Shown here in pieces: positions 52,224 through 62,047 of a stretch of 64,000 nt of DNA (positions are counted from its first letter, which is position 1; each line of letters starts with the position of its first letter). The position numbers and the translations under genes were made by a program. The notes beneath the pieces are model-generated. The model was not told where the DNA came from, ran no database searches, and worked only from the letters and a program-made list of their open reading frames with translations. This DNA is from Gammaproteobacteria bacterium (GTDB lineage Bacteria; Pseudomonadota; Gammaproteobacteria; Steroidobacterales; Steroidobacteraceae): assembly GCA_947452065.1 (NCBI GenBank), contig CANGBB010000003.1, positions 1-64,000 on the forward strand, read 5' to 3'.

Positions 52224-53912
52224 ATGCCGGCGGTGAAAGTTCTGACCGGGTTGCGCCTGATGCTGCTGGCCACTGCTCTATGCGGTGCGCCCTGGTTTGC
52301 GCAGGCGGCCGAACCGGGGACAACAGAGACTGATGCCGCTCTGGCTGATGCAGCGCCCACTGATGCGGCACTGCCTGATGAGGCCACGCTGCTGGCCGCG
52401 GGCGCACGCATTGGCACCATCACCATCGACACGCGCCAGATCTTCAATCTGGATGATCCGCGCGAGAACAAGGCGTTGTACCGACTGGCCAACAACCTGC
52501 ACGCCCACACTCACGACTCCGTGATCCGCGCGCAGTTGCTGTTCAAGAGCGGTGATCTCTATTCGGGGCGCGTGCTTCAGGAGACGGAACGCAACCTTCG
52601 CACCCTGCGTTTCCTGCGTGAGCCGAGGGTGCGTGCGACGCGCTATCACGACGGCGTGGTCGACATCGAAGTGGTGACTCACGATGTGTGGACGCTGCAG
52701 GTGGGACCGACCTTCGGACGAAGCGGCGGCACCAACAACAGTTCATTTAGCTTTGCCGACCAGAACTTTCTGGGTCTAGGCAAGACACTGATTCTTGGCG
52801 CGGAGCGAAATGTCGATCGGACTGCGAGCATCGTCGAGTGGCGCGACCCCTCTATCAACGGCAGCCGCTGGGAGGACAATCTCTATTTCTCCAACACCAG
52901 CGATGGACATGTGCGCCGCGTAAGCGTGTGGCGACCGTTCTACTCGCTCAGCGCGCGCCACGCCTTCGGGGTGATGCTCTCCGACAGCGCGCTGCAAGAT
53001 ACGCGCTATGTGCTGGGCGACAGCTTTGACAGCTATCGGCGCAAATCGCGCGGCTTTGATCTGTACACGGGTTGGTCGGCGGGTCTGCAGGCCGGACTGA
53101 CTCGCCGCCTGACACTGGGTTGGCGCAATGCACAGGATGATTTTCAGCTGTTACCGGAGACGCGTGGACCTCTGCCTGCGGATCGCAAGCTGAGTTATCC
53201 GTATCTGCGAGCCGATTGGATTCGCGATGCCTTCCGCACCACGCGTGATTTGGAATTGATCGACCGCACCGAGGACGTGCATCTGGGGCTGAGCGGCTCC
53301 ACGACTCTCGGCATGGCAACACGCACCGGCGGGAGCGATCGCGATGCGGTGCTGATGGATTTAAACAGTCAATACGGCACGCTGCTCGGTACTTCGCAGC
53401 AGCTGTATCTCGACGCCACTTGGGGCACTCGCATCGAAGGCGGACACAGCACCGACCAGCGCTACAGCTTCAGTGCGGCTTGGTACTGGCGGCATTCGCT
53501 GCGCCTGCAAACTCACGCCAAGATCACGACCATGGGCGGCAGCCGCTTGGATCTCGATCATTACTACAGCCTCGGCGGCGATAACTGGCTACGCGGCTAT
53601 CCGCTGCGCTATCAACTTGGCAGCGGGCTGACGCACGTGAAAATCGAGGAACGTTTTTATTCCGGCTATTCGCTGTGGCGACTGTTCGATGTCGGTGCGG
53701 CCGCGTTCGTCGATGCCGGTCGTGTGCATGGCGGCAACCCGCTGGGGGCACCGAATCTCGGCTGGCTAAAGGATGCGGGCTTGGGCCTGCGCTTGGGCAA
53801 CAGCCGCTCCTCGCTTGGCGCAGTCATTCATGTCGATCTGGCGACGCCGCTGGAGCAACCAGCCGGTGTCCGTTCGCTGCAGTGGCTGGTGTCGACTAAA
53901 AAGACATTCTGA
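52224..53912 (+). CDS. BamA/TamA-like outer-membrane beta-barrel protein
   Basis: A 562-residue outer-membrane protein with a Sec signal peptide (VLTGLRLMLLATALCGAPWFAQAAEP). A POTRA-like domain spans about residues 60-155 (IGTITIDTRQIFNLDDP, then SGRVLQETERNLRTLRFLREPRVRATRYHDGVVDIEVVTHDVW). A barrel follows with alternating aromatic strands and ends in F (VSTKKTF), the outer-membrane sorting signal. HYYSLGGDNWLRGYPLRY resembles the RGF-type motif of the Omp85 family. Role uncertain: translocation or assembly of other surface proteins is possible. ATG at 52224 preferred over TTG at 52197. Confidence 0.75.
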   Translation: MPAVKVLTGLRLMLLATALCGAPWFAQAAEPGTTETDAALADAAPTDAALPDEATLLAAGARIGTITIDTRQIFNLDDPRENKALYRLANNLHAHTHDSVIRAQLLFKSGDLYSGRVLQETERNLRTLRFLREPRVRATRYHDGVVDIEVVTHDVWTLQVGPTFGRSGGTNNSSFSFADQNFLGLGKTLILGAERNVDRTASIVEWRDPSINGSRWEDNLYFSNTSDGHVRRVSVWRPFYSLSARHAFGVMLSDSALQDTRYVLGDSFDSYRRKSRGFDLYTGWSAGLQAGLTRRLTLGWRNAQDDFQLLPETRGPLPADRKLSYPYLRADWIRDAFRTTRDLELIDRTEDVHLGLSGSTTLGMATRTGGSDRDAVLMDLNSQYGTLLGTSQQLYLDATWGTRIEGGHSTDQRYSFSAAWYWRHSLRLQTHAKITTMGGSRLDLDHYYSLGGDNWLRGYPLRYQLGSGLTHVKIEERFYSGYSLWRLFDVGAAAFVDAGRVHGGNPLGAPNLGWLKDAGLGLRLGNSRSSLGAVIHVDLATPLEQPAGVRSLQWLVSTKKTF

Positions 53913-53943
53913 GCGCGCGCGGGGCGCGCCAGAACGCGTCGCT

Positions 53944-55788
53944 TCAGAACATGCTCGACGGATCGACGTTCGTCTCCTCGCGACGATCGCGCGACGGGAT
54001 GAACTCGCCGGTGATCATTGCGTCGTAGCCAAGGCCGGGCCCGACCATTGGATAGACGCCTGCATCACGGTCGATGATGACTTCAAGGAATGCCGGCCCC
54101 TTAAAGGCCAGAAACTCGGCGACCACTGCGGGCACGTCGGACTTGCGGTCCAGACGCTTGGCGTACTCATAACCATCGGCCTGAGCGGCCTTGACGAAGT
54201 CCTTCTTGTGCAGCGATTTATCGCTGCCCGACAGACGTCCTTTGAAGAACAGTTTCTGCCACTGCTGCACCATGCCGTCGCCGAAGTTGTTCAGCACCAC
54301 GACCTTGACCGGCAGGCCATAGGTGGTGGCCGTTTCCAATTCGCCAATGTTCATGCGAATGCTGGCATCGCCGTCGATGTCGATGACCAGCGCGCCGGGA
54401 TTGGCCACCTGCGCACCGATGGCGGCGGGCAGGCCGAAGCCCATCGTGCCCATGCTGCCAGAGGTCAGCCACTGACGCGGCTTGGCAAAATCGAACATCT
54501 GCGCCGCCCACATCTGGTGCTGGCCGACGCCGGTACTGATGATGGCCTGGCCCTTCGTGACGCGGTTGATTTCCTCGATCACGTAGTGCGGCTGAACCAG
54601 CTCGCTGGCGCGGTTGTAGTTCATCGCGTGCTTCTCGCGCAGCGCCGCGAGATGCGCAAACCACGCCGAGTAGTCAGGTTTGAATTTCTGGGCGCGCGAA
54701 CGCTCGCACAGCTTGCGCAGAGCCTGCGGCAGCAAACCGACATGCGACCAGTGAGCCGCGACCACCTTGTTGATCTCGGCCTGATCAAGGTCGAGATGAC
54801 AAATACGCCGCGCACCGCGCGCAAAGTTCTTGGGGCTGCCGGCAACGCGATCATCGAAGCGCGCGCCGACGGCAATCAGCAGGTCACAGTCCTCGACCGC
54901 GTAGTTGGCATAGGCGGCGCCGTGCATGCCGAGCATGCGCATGGACAGCGCATGCGTGGTGTCGATGGCACCGATGCCCATGAGCGTGGTGACCACCGGA
55001 ATGCCATGGAGCTGCGCAAAATCGAGCAGTTCGGCGCTGGCCTCGCCGTTGATCACGCCGCCACCCACATACAGCAGCGGGCGATGCGACTCGCGCAGGT
55101 ATTGCAGCAGCTGGTCGGCACGCGTGTCGTCGAGCTGTGCGGCCGCCTGCGCGGCGAGACGTGCCCGGTAGCCCGGCATTTCCAGCCGGCCGCTGCCGGC
55201 GAACACGCCCGTCCAGTTCTGCACATCCTTCGGAACGTCGACCACCACCGGACCGGGCCGGCCCGTGCGGGCGATCTCGAAGGCCGTGCGAACCGTGGCT
55301 TCCAGGCGCGCGGGATCGGTGACCAGAAAGACATGCTTGGCCACCGCACCCATGATCGCGGCGACCGGGGCCTCCTGAAAGGCATCGCTGCCGATGGCCG
55401 CCGTGGGAACCTGACCGCAGATCACGACCATCGGCACGGAATCGGCGGCGCAATCGCGCACCGGAGTCACGGTGTTGGTGGCCCCGGGCCCGGAGGTGAC
55501 CATACAGACGCCAACCCGACCGCTGGCGCGGGCATAACCGGCGGCCATGAAACCCGCCCCCTGCTCATTGGCCGGGACGATCAGCGGCACCTGACGGCCG
55601 CCGTCGGCCTGGCGCTCCTGGTTATAGGCGAGGATGGCGTCGTAGGTGGGCAGGATCGCGCCACCGCTGTAGCCGAAAATCGCTTCAACGCCCTCGTCGG
55701 CGATCACCTGCATGATGATCTGGGCGCCGGTCATCTTCGCGCCGGCCCGTAGATGGGCCGCCGCGGTCTTCTCCGCTGGGTGGGTCAT
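53944..55788 (-). CDS. ilvI: Acetolactate synthase large subunit
   Basis: The thiamine-diphosphate and FAD-dependent catalytic subunit of acetohydroxyacid synthase, which makes acetolactate or acetohydroxybutyrate for valine, leucine and isoleucine. The 614-residue protein shows GVEAIFGYSGGAILPTYDAI, the catalytic Glu in PANEQGAGFMAAGYARASG, SGPGATN, and the ThDP motif DGDASIRMNIGELETATTYGLPVKVVVLNN. The regulatory-subunit gene is not downstream but begins 65 bases away on the opposite strand. No leader peptide or attenuator is seen. Confidence 0.95.
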   Translation of the reverse strand: MTHPAEKTAAAHLRAGAKMTGAQIIMQVIADEGVEAIFGYSGGAILPTYDAILAYNQERQADGGRQVPLIVPANEQGAGFMAAGYARASGRVGVCMVTSGPGATNTVTPVRDCAADSVPMVVICGQVPTAAIGSDAFQEAPVAAIMGAVAKHVFLVTDPARLEATVRTAFEIARTGRPGPVVVDVPKDVQNWTGVFAGSGRLEMPGYRARLAAQAAAQLDDTRADQLLQYLRESHRPLLYVGGGVINGEASAELLDFAQLHGIPVVTTLMGIGAIDTTHALSMRMLGMHGAAYANYAVEDCDLLIAVGARFDDRVAGSPKNFARGARRICHLDLDQAEINKVVAAHWSHVGLLPQALRKLCERSRAQKFKPDYSAWFAHLAALREKHAMNYNRASELVQPHYVIEEINRVTKGQAIISTGVGQHQMWAAQMFDFAKPRQWLTSGSMGTMGFGLPAAIGAQVANPGALVIDIDGDASIRMNIGELETATTYGLPVKVVVLNNFGDGMVQQWQKLFFKGRLSGSDKSLHKKDFVKAAQADGYEYAKRLDRKSDVPAVVAEFLAFKGPAFLEVIIDRDAGVYPMVGPGLGYDAMITGEFIPSRDRREETNVDPSSMF

Positions 55789-55853
55789 GCCCGAAGCCTA
55801 TCAGCTTGGGCGCGGAGTACAAAATTGGCTATCCTTCGCGATCCGGGAGGCTC

Positions 55854-56360
55854 ATGCGACACATCATCGGTATTCTTCTGCAGAACGAAGCGGGCGCGCT
55901 AGCGCGCGTCGCCGGCATGTTCTCCAGTCGCGGTTACAACATCGAATCCCTGTCGGTGGCGCCCACCGACGACCCAACTGTCTCGCGCCTGACGCTGGTC
56001 ACGCGCGGCTCGGATCTCGTCATCCAGCAAATCGTCAACCAGCTCAACAAGCTGGTCGATGTGGTGCGCGTCGAGGATATGACGCAGGGCGAGCACATCG
56101 AGCGCGAACTGTTGCTAGTGAAGCTGCGTGCCGATGCGGGCGGACAGGATGCCGTGCGCAGCTACGTGCTCAGCACGGGCGGGCGCGTGCTTAACACGAG
56201 CGAGGATTCGTTCATCGTGGAATTGCTCGGGAGCGAATCCGAGGTGAGCGGATTCATTGCGGAGCTGTCGCGCTTGGCGGAACTGATCGAGGTGGTGCGC
56301 AGCGGCGCACTCGGTGTCAGTCGTGACGGCCGTGCGCTGCGCCTGATCGACAAAGGCTGA
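55854..56360 (+). CDS. ilvH: Acetolactate synthase small (regulatory) subunit
   Basis: The regulatory partner of the acetolactate synthase large subunit, conferring valine sensitivity and higher activity. The 168-residue protein has the ACT domain (HIIGILLQNEAGALARVAGMFSSRGYNIESLSVAPTDDPTVSRLTLVT, residues 3-50) and the C-terminal ALS_ss domain (ELLLVKLRAD, VLSTGGRVLNTSEDSFIVELLGSESEVSGFI). GGGAGG lies 3 bases before the ATG at 55854, where the conserved fold begins. It is transcribed away from the large-subunit gene, an unusual arrangement. Confidence 0.95.
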   Translation: MRHIIGILLQNEAGALARVAGMFSSRGYNIESLSVAPTDDPTVSRLTLVTRGSDLVIQQIVNQLNKLVDVVRVEDMTQGEHIERELLLVKLRADAGGQDAVRSYVLSTGGRVLNTSEDSFIVELLGSESEVSGFIAELSRLAELIEVVRSGALGVSRDGRALRLIDKG

Positions 56361-56369
56361 GGGCAGCGC

Positions 56370-56396
56370 GGCGGCGAGCGAACGACGCACGCCGCC
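56370..56396. terminator. Hairpin between ilvH and PII gene
   Basis: GGCGGCG and CGCCGCC form a perfect 7-base stem with a 13-base loop in the 55 bases between the convergent stops of ilvH and the PII gene. There is no T-run. It may stop both transcripts. Confidence 0.4.
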
Positions 56397-56415
56397 ACCG
56401 CGCCTGACAGCCGTT

Positions 56416-56769
<354 letters not shown>

Positions 56770-56976
56770 TTATCGTCTTGAGTCCGACCGCGCCGGCTTT
56801 CTGGCTGGGGAAGTGCAGCTTTCATGCCATGCGTGGCGGTCGCAGGCAGCGCGCCTCTGACCCCTCTCGCACACTTCCGAAGCCCCAGTTTGGGGCGACG
56901 CAGGGTTGGCGCTGCACACGCGTGGTGCGACAGGGAGCGCGGTCGCTGGTCTGGCGCGCCCAAGAAGGGCTGCGGC

Positions 56977-58563
56977 TCAGGACGCCGCGCCGCTGAGGCG
57001 GCGGTGCAGGTAGTCGCCAAAGTCGCCGCTGACTGCGCGATCCATGCGCTGCTGCAGTTCGAGCGATTCGCGCGCCTGCTCCTGAAGCTGCGCTAGCAGC
57101 GCGGGCTCCAGCGGCGTGGCCAGCAGCACATCGCGATGCGCTTGCGCGAGCCTCATTGCTTGAGCTGAGAACTCCTCGCCATGATCCAGCAACTGCTGCT
57201 GCTGCCGCGCGGACGGCAGCAGCAAGGGCTGCGCGAGCTTGTCACGCTGCGCCAGCAAGGCGCGACCGTAACGCCCACTCGGATTGCCGGCATCCAGCAG
57301 TTCACACACGGCAGTCAGCTCTTCGAACAGACGCGCGGCCCAGTCACGCAGGGCCAGCGCGCGACCCTCCCGCCGCAGCTGCAGGCCATTGGCGCGCCCT
57401 TCACGACACACCTGCAGCTGGTTGGCATCGAGATCCTGCTGCTCGTCATCACTCAGCAGCGGGCTGTCCTTCACCAACAACAGGATCAGCAGCGCTTCGA
57501 GGAAGTCGAGCTGTTCGACCGTCACGGCATCGGGCGCAAACAGATCCAGATCCAGCGTGCGCACCTCGACGTACTCGACGCCGGCGCGGCTGAGGGCCTG
57601 GGCGGCCAGCTCGCCGCTGCGCGGCGCGCGCTTGGGACGTATCGCGCTGTAATACTCGTTCTCGATCTGCAGCACGTTGGCGCTGAGCTGGCGATATTCG
57701 CCATCCACACGCACGCCAATGCGCTCGAATGGCGGATGTGGTGTGTGCACAGCGCGCTGCAGGTCACGCAGGTAGGCATCAAGTGAATTGACCGAGACGT
57801 GTACCGCTGCCTGATTGCGGTTGCGGTAACCCAGATCACTCATGCGCAGCGAGGTGCTGTCGGGTCCGTAGACCGTGTGCGCAGCATGGTTCCGCAGCCC
57901 GGTGGAATCGGCGGCGAACGAGCGGCACAGCGCTGGTGATGCGCCGAACAGCCAGCTGACCAGCCAGCCGTGGCGGCGGAAATTGCGCAGCAGGTCCATG
58001 TAGGAAGAGGACACGAAGGCGCTGTCGGCGGCGCGGACCTCACGGACTTCCGCCCATACGGGCCAGAAGTTTGTCGGCAACGAATAATTAAAGTGCACAC
58101 CGGCGATGGCCTGCATCATGCCGCCATAGCGATGCAGCAGCCCACGTCGGTAAACCTCCTTGAAGTGACCTTCATGGGAGCGACCGTAGTAAGCGATCGG
58201 CACATCCGCATCGCCGGAGAGTTCGCAGGGCATGGAGGCGGGCCACAGCAGCTCGTCGCCGAGTTGCCGGCAGACGAAGGCCTGCAGCGTGCGCAGCTCA
58301 GCGAGCAAGGTGTCATTGTCCGGCGATGGCGAGGTGACCAGCTCGAGCAGGGCCTCGGAATAGTCGGTGGTGATGTGCGGGTGGCACAGCGCTGAGCCAA
58401 TCGCCGCCGGATGCGGCGTGCGGGCAATGCGCCCCGACGGCGTGACCCGCAGGGACTCCTTTTCAAGCCCGCGCAACCCGCCGCGCAACAGCTCCGGCAC
58501 ACGGGCATTGACCAGCGATGCCACCCGCCGTTCGAACACGCGATCGATCGCCCCGCCTGCCAT
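56977..58563 (-). CDS. gshA: Glutamate-cysteine ligase
   Basis: GshA joins glutamate and cysteine, the first and rate-limiting step of glutathione synthesis. The 528-residue protein matches the E. coli class (518 residues): RGGLRGLEKESLRVTPSGRIA near the N-terminus (nucleotide and metal Glu residues), DYSEALLELVTSPSPDN, YYGRSHEGHFKEVYRRGLLHRYGGMMQAIAGVHFNYSLP and RTLDLDLFAPDAV. The ATG at 58563 is used; the longer frame to 58707 runs into the thiolase promoter region and is unsupported. Confidence 0.95.
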   Translation of the reverse strand: MAGGAIDRVFERRVASLVNARVPELLRGGLRGLEKESLRVTPSGRIARTPHPAAIGSALCHPHITTDYSEALLELVTSPSPDNDTLLAELRTLQAFVCRQLGDELLWPASMPCELSGDADVPIAYYGRSHEGHFKEVYRRGLLHRYGGMMQAIAGVHFNYSLPTNFWPVWAEVREVRAADSAFVSSSYMDLLRNFRRHGWLVSWLFGASPALCRSFAADSTGLRNHAAHTVYGPDSTSLRMSDLGYRNRNQAAVHVSVNSLDAYLRDLQRAVHTPHPPFERIGVRVDGEYRQLSANVLQIENEYYSAIRPKRAPRSGELAAQALSRAGVEYVEVRTLDLDLFAPDAVTVEQLDFLEALLILLLVKDSPLLSDDEQQDLDANQLQVCREGRANGLQLRREGRALALRDWAARLFEELTAVCELLDAGNPSGRYGRALLAQRDKLAQPLLLPSARQQQQLLDHGEEFSAQAMRLAQAHRDVLLATPLEPALLAQLQEQARESLELQQRMDRAVSGDFGDYLHRRLSGAAS

Positions 58564-58709
58564 GGATACCCTGCTTCCTTCAGCCTTCGACTCAGCCGCG
58601 CAGTTTGCGCGCAAGCGGCACGATGCGGCAATCATCCGTGACCGGGACTGGGGCTCATGGCATCCTTGCCGCATCGGCCAACGCGCCCTGGACACCCTGT
58701 GGAGCACAC

Positions 58710-60002
58710 ATGCTGATTGGAACCGCGCCGCGGCGTGTCGCCATCATCGGCGGCGTCCGCACCCCGTTTGCACGCTCCCATGGAGCCTATGCCCGCCATA
58801 ACAATCAGGAACTGCTGACCGCAGCGCTGCGCGCGCTGGTCGAGCGTTTCCAGCTCCAGGGACAGCGCTTGGGCGATGTGATGGGCGGGGCCGTCATGAA
58901 GCACTCCCGCGATTTCAACCTGACGCGTGAGTCGCTCCTGTCGGCCGGCCTCGATCCGCAGACGCCGGGACTAGATCTTCAGCGGGCCTGCGGCACCAGC
59001 CTCGAAGGCGCGGTGCTCATCGCCAATAAGATTGCACTGGGTCAGATCGATGCTGGCATCGCCGCGGGTGTGGAATGCCTCAGCGATCCGCCCGTGGTCT
59101 ACCCGGATTCCTATCGCCAGATCCTGCTGGATAGCCATCGCGGCCGGAGTCTTGGCCAGCGGCTGGCACCGTTCCTAAAGCTGCGACCACGCGATTTCAA
59201 GCCGCAGCTGCCCGCTGTGATGGAGCCGCGCACCGGTCTGTCGATGGGCCAGAGCTGCGAGCTGATGGTCAAGACGTGGAAGATTCCGCGCGAAGCGCAG
59301 GACCGACTCGCATACCAGAGCCACCAGAATGCGGCGCGCGCCTGGGATGAAGGTTTCTATGACGATCTGGTGGTGCCGTTCGCCGGCCTGAAGCGCGACA
59401 ACAATGTCCGCGCCGATACTTCGCTGGAGAAGTTGGCCAGTCTGCGCCCGGTGTTCGACACCCGCGGCAGCGGCTCTCTGACCGCCGGCAACAGCACGCC
59501 ACTGACCGACGGCGCCAGCGCACTGCTGCTGGCCAGTGAGGAATGGGCGCGCGCGCGCCAACTGCCGATTCTCGCGTGGCTGCGGGCCGGCAAGACATGG
59601 GCGGTGGATTTCGCCACCGGCGCGGAGGGTCTGCTGATGGCGCCGGCTTACGCCGTCGCCGCAATGCTGCGCGACACGGGCCTGGCGCTGCAGGATTTCG
59701 ATTACTACGAGATCCATGAAGCGTTCGCGGCCGTGCCGCTGTGCACTCTGCAGGCGTGGCAGTCGGCTGACTTCTGTCGCGAGCGTCTCGGACTCCAACA
59801 GCCGCTGGGCACCATCGATATGACGCGACTGAACGTCAAAGGTGGCAGTGTGGCCGTCGGTCATCCGTTTGCCGCCACCGGCGCGCGTATTCTTGCGGGC
59901 CTGGCGAAAATTCTGGCGCAGGATTCCAACGCAAAGCTGGGGCTGGCATCGGCCTGCACGGCGGGCGGTATGGGTGTGAGTGCAATTCTTGAGAGGGCGT
60001 AA
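58710..60002 (+). CDS. Acetyl-CoA C-acyltransferase (thiolase)
   Basis: A thiolase of 430 residues, most like the FadI long-chain 3-ketoacyl-CoA thiolases. The acyl-binding Cys is C94 (LQRACGTSLEGA), the base motif YYEIHEAFAAVP follows, and GGSVAVGHPFAATGAR and ASACTAGGMGVS form the rest of the active site. It probably cleaves 3-ketoacyl-CoA at the end of beta-oxidation; no fadJ partner is adjacent. The ATG at 58710 has GGAG 5 nt before it. Four genes follow head-to-tail (thiolase, ridA, dienelactone hydrolase, hemH). Confidence 0.92.
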   Translation: MLIGTAPRRVAIIGGVRTPFARSHGAYARHNNQELLTAALRALVERFQLQGQRLGDVMGGAVMKHSRDFNLTRESLLSAGLDPQTPGLDLQRACGTSLEGAVLIANKIALGQIDAGIAAGVECLSDPPVVYPDSYRQILLDSHRGRSLGQRLAPFLKLRPRDFKPQLPAVMEPRTGLSMGQSCELMVKTWKIPREAQDRLAYQSHQNAARAWDEGFYDDLVVPFAGLKRDNNVRADTSLEKLASLRPVFDTRGSGSLTAGNSTPLTDGASALLLASEEWARARQLPILAWLRAGKTWAVDFATGAEGLLMAPAYAVAAMLRDTGLALQDFDYYEIHEAFAAVPLCTLQAWQSADFCRERLGLQQPLGTIDMTRLNVKGGSVAVGHPFAATGARILAGLAKILAQDSNAKLGLASACTAGGMGVSAILERA

Positions 60003-60005
60003 CTG

Positions 60006-60386
60006 ATGTCTCGATTGAACATTTCCAGTGGTTCCAGTTGGGAACCCGTCATTGGCTATTCGCGCGCGGTGGTCGTGGGTCCGTACATCCACGTCTCCGG
60101 GACCACGGGGTCCGGCGCTGATGGCAAGGTCACCGGCGACGCCTATCAGCAAACCAAACAGGCGCTGACCAATATCGAAGCAGCGCTGCAGCGTGCGGGT
60201 GCGACGATGGCTCATGTGGTGCGCACCCGTGTTTTCGTCACCAACATCGCTGAATGGGAAAAGATCGGTCGTGCGCACGGCGAATTCTTCAAGGACATCC
60301 GTCCGGCAACAGCCATGGTCGAGGTGAAGGCGCTGATCTCGCCGGAGATGCTGGTCGAGATCGAAGCCGACGCCTACGTCGGCTGA
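60006..60386 (+). CDS. RidA family imine/enamine deaminase
   Basis: A 126-residue RidA/YjgF family protein. RidA proteins hydrolyse reactive enamine intermediates, such as those released by IlvA. The family pattern is clear: [59 protein letters not shown], then [27 protein letters not shown]. It is of the RidA-like subgroup with the RPAxxxVxV segment. It begins 3 bases after the thiolase stop. Confidence 0.9.
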   Translation: MSRLNISSGSSWEPVIGYSRAVVVGPYIHVSGTTGSGADGKVTGDAYQQTKQALTNIEAALQRAGATMAHVVRTRVFVTNIAEWEKIGRAHGEFFKDIRPATAMVEVKALISPEMLVEIEADAYVG

Positions 60387-60407
60387 TAAACGGGCAGCGC
60401 CGCCGCG

Positions 60408-61073
60408 ATGGGTGAATGGCAAACGTTGATGGCGCGCGATGGCCATACGTTCAATGCCTGGCTCGCGGCGCCGCCTGCACAACCGCGCGGCGCCGTAGTC
60501 ATCCTGCAGGAAATCTTCGGCGTCAACGAACACCTCCGCCAGGTCACCGATCAGTATGCGGCGGAAGGCTATGTCGCTATAGCACCGGCGCTGTTCGATC
60601 GCGTCGGCCGCAGTATCACTTGCGGCTATTCGCCCGAGGAAGCCCAGCGCGCCCGCGGCTATATGCTGCAGGTGAAGCGCGAGGATGCCTTGCGTGATAT
60701 CACCGCCGCGATCAACGTGGTGCGCCATGCCGGGCGCGTGGCATTGATCGGCTACTGCTGGGGTGGCCTGTTGGCGTGGCTGGGTGCGCGCTCGCTGCCG
60801 GTACACGCTGCCGTGAGTTACTACGCCAGTCGCATCGGCGAAAATCTCGACGGCGTACCGTCGGTGCCGATGCTGCTGCATTTTGGTGAACAGGACACAA
60901 TGATTCCGCTCGCTGACGTCGAGAAGGCGCGCGCGCTGTTTCCGCAAGGCATCTTCCACTTGTATCCGGCCGGTCACGGCTTTAACTGCAACCAGCGTGA
61001 CAGCTACGACGCATCGTCCGCGCAACTGGCCTTCCAGCGCACGCTGGCATTTCTTCAGGAGCAACTTCATTGA
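60408..61073 (+). CDS. Dienelactone hydrolase family protein
   Basis: A 221-residue alpha/beta hydrolase of the dienelactone hydrolase family. The triad is visible: Cys117 in GYCWGG, Asp163 in GEQDTMIP, His190 in PAGHGFNC, with the family Glu36 in LQEIFGVN. Members open lactones in aromatic degradation or act as general esterases. The true substrate here is not known. The stop overlaps the hemH start as TTGA. Confidence 0.9.
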   Translation: MGEWQTLMARDGHTFNAWLAAPPAQPRGAVVILQEIFGVNEHLRQVTDQYAAEGYVAIAPALFDRVGRSITCGYSPEEAQRARGYMLQVKREDALRDITAAINVVRHAGRVALIGYCWGGLLAWLGARSLPVHAAVSYYASRIGENLDGVPSVPMLLHFGEQDTMIPLADVEKARALFPQGIFHLYPAGHGFNCNQRDSYDASSAQLAFQRTLAFLQEQLH

Positions 61074-62037
61074 GCACGCCACGGACCGGAGTCCTGCTGG
61101 TCAACACCGGCACACCGACAGCACCACGCGCACCTGAAGTGCGTCGCTTCCTGCGCCGCTTTCTCGCCGATCCGCGCGTGGTCGAATTGCCGCGCCTGTT
61201 TTGGCTGCCTCTGCTCAACGGCGTGATCCTGCCGCTGCGCGGCCCGCGCAGCGCGCGCAACTACCAGCGCATCTGGACCGAAGCGGGCTCACCGCTAGCC
61301 GTGTATGGCATGCAGTTGCGCAATGCGCTGGCCAGCGAACTGCAGCGCACTGAACCGGATCGATGGCTGGTGGATGTGGCCTACCTGTACGCTGAACCCA
61401 ACGTGCCGGCGCAATTGGCGGCCATGCGTGCAGCCGGCGCGCGGCGACTGATCGTGCTGCCGATGTACCCACAGTGCAGCGGCACCACCACCGGGGCAGT
61501 GTTCGATCAGGTCAGTGATGTCACGCGCCGCTGGCGCGCGCTGCCTGAGCTGCGACTGATCGGCGATTACCATGACGACCCGCACTACATCGCCGCGCTG
61601 GCCGCGAGTGTGCGTGAGCACTGGGAACGACGTGGTCGCGATGCCCATCTGCTGATGTCATTCCATGGCATTCCGCAGGCGCTGGTCCGCAAGGGCGATG
61701 ACTACGAACGCCAGTGTCATGCCACCGGTGCGCTGCTGGCCGAGGCGCTTGGTCTGTCACAGCCGGAATGGTCTTTGAGTTTTCAGTCGCGCTTCGGTGC
61801 CGCCAAGTGGCTTGGACCGGCCACCGATGACCGGCTGGAAGAGTTGGCTGCGAGCGGCACCCGGCGCTTGGTCGTCATGTGCCCGGGCTTTGCAGTCGAT
61901 TGCCTCGAAACACTTGAAGAAATCGCCATCGGCGGACGTGAGATCTTCATGCATGCCGGCGGCACGGACTATGACTACATCCCGGCGCTGAACGGACGCG
62001 CCGATCATGCCGCGGCATTGGCGCGGCTGATTCGTGC

Positions 62038-62047
<10 letters not shown>
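61070..62047 (+). CDS. hemH: Ferrochelatase
   Basis: HemH inserts ferrous iron into protoporphyrin IX to make haem. The 325-residue protein begins [34 protein letters not shown]. It has the active-site His in [35 protein letters not shown], and the C-terminal [17 protein letters not shown]. The start is TTG at 61070, overlapping the previous stop, with AGGAGC 8 bases upstream. The last 10 bases overlap the end of acs on the other strand. Confidence 0.95.

Noticed and set aside
53773-55752. 659-codon open frame opposite ilvI
   Set aside because: Antisense artefact of the ilvI codon pattern. It has no family features and overlaps the end of the outer-membrane protein gene.
59175-61082. 635-codon open frame opposite the thiolase, ridA and dienelactone hydrolase genes
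   Set aside because: Shadow of GC-rich codon use. The plus-strand proteins have clear catalytic motifs and the antisense product has none.
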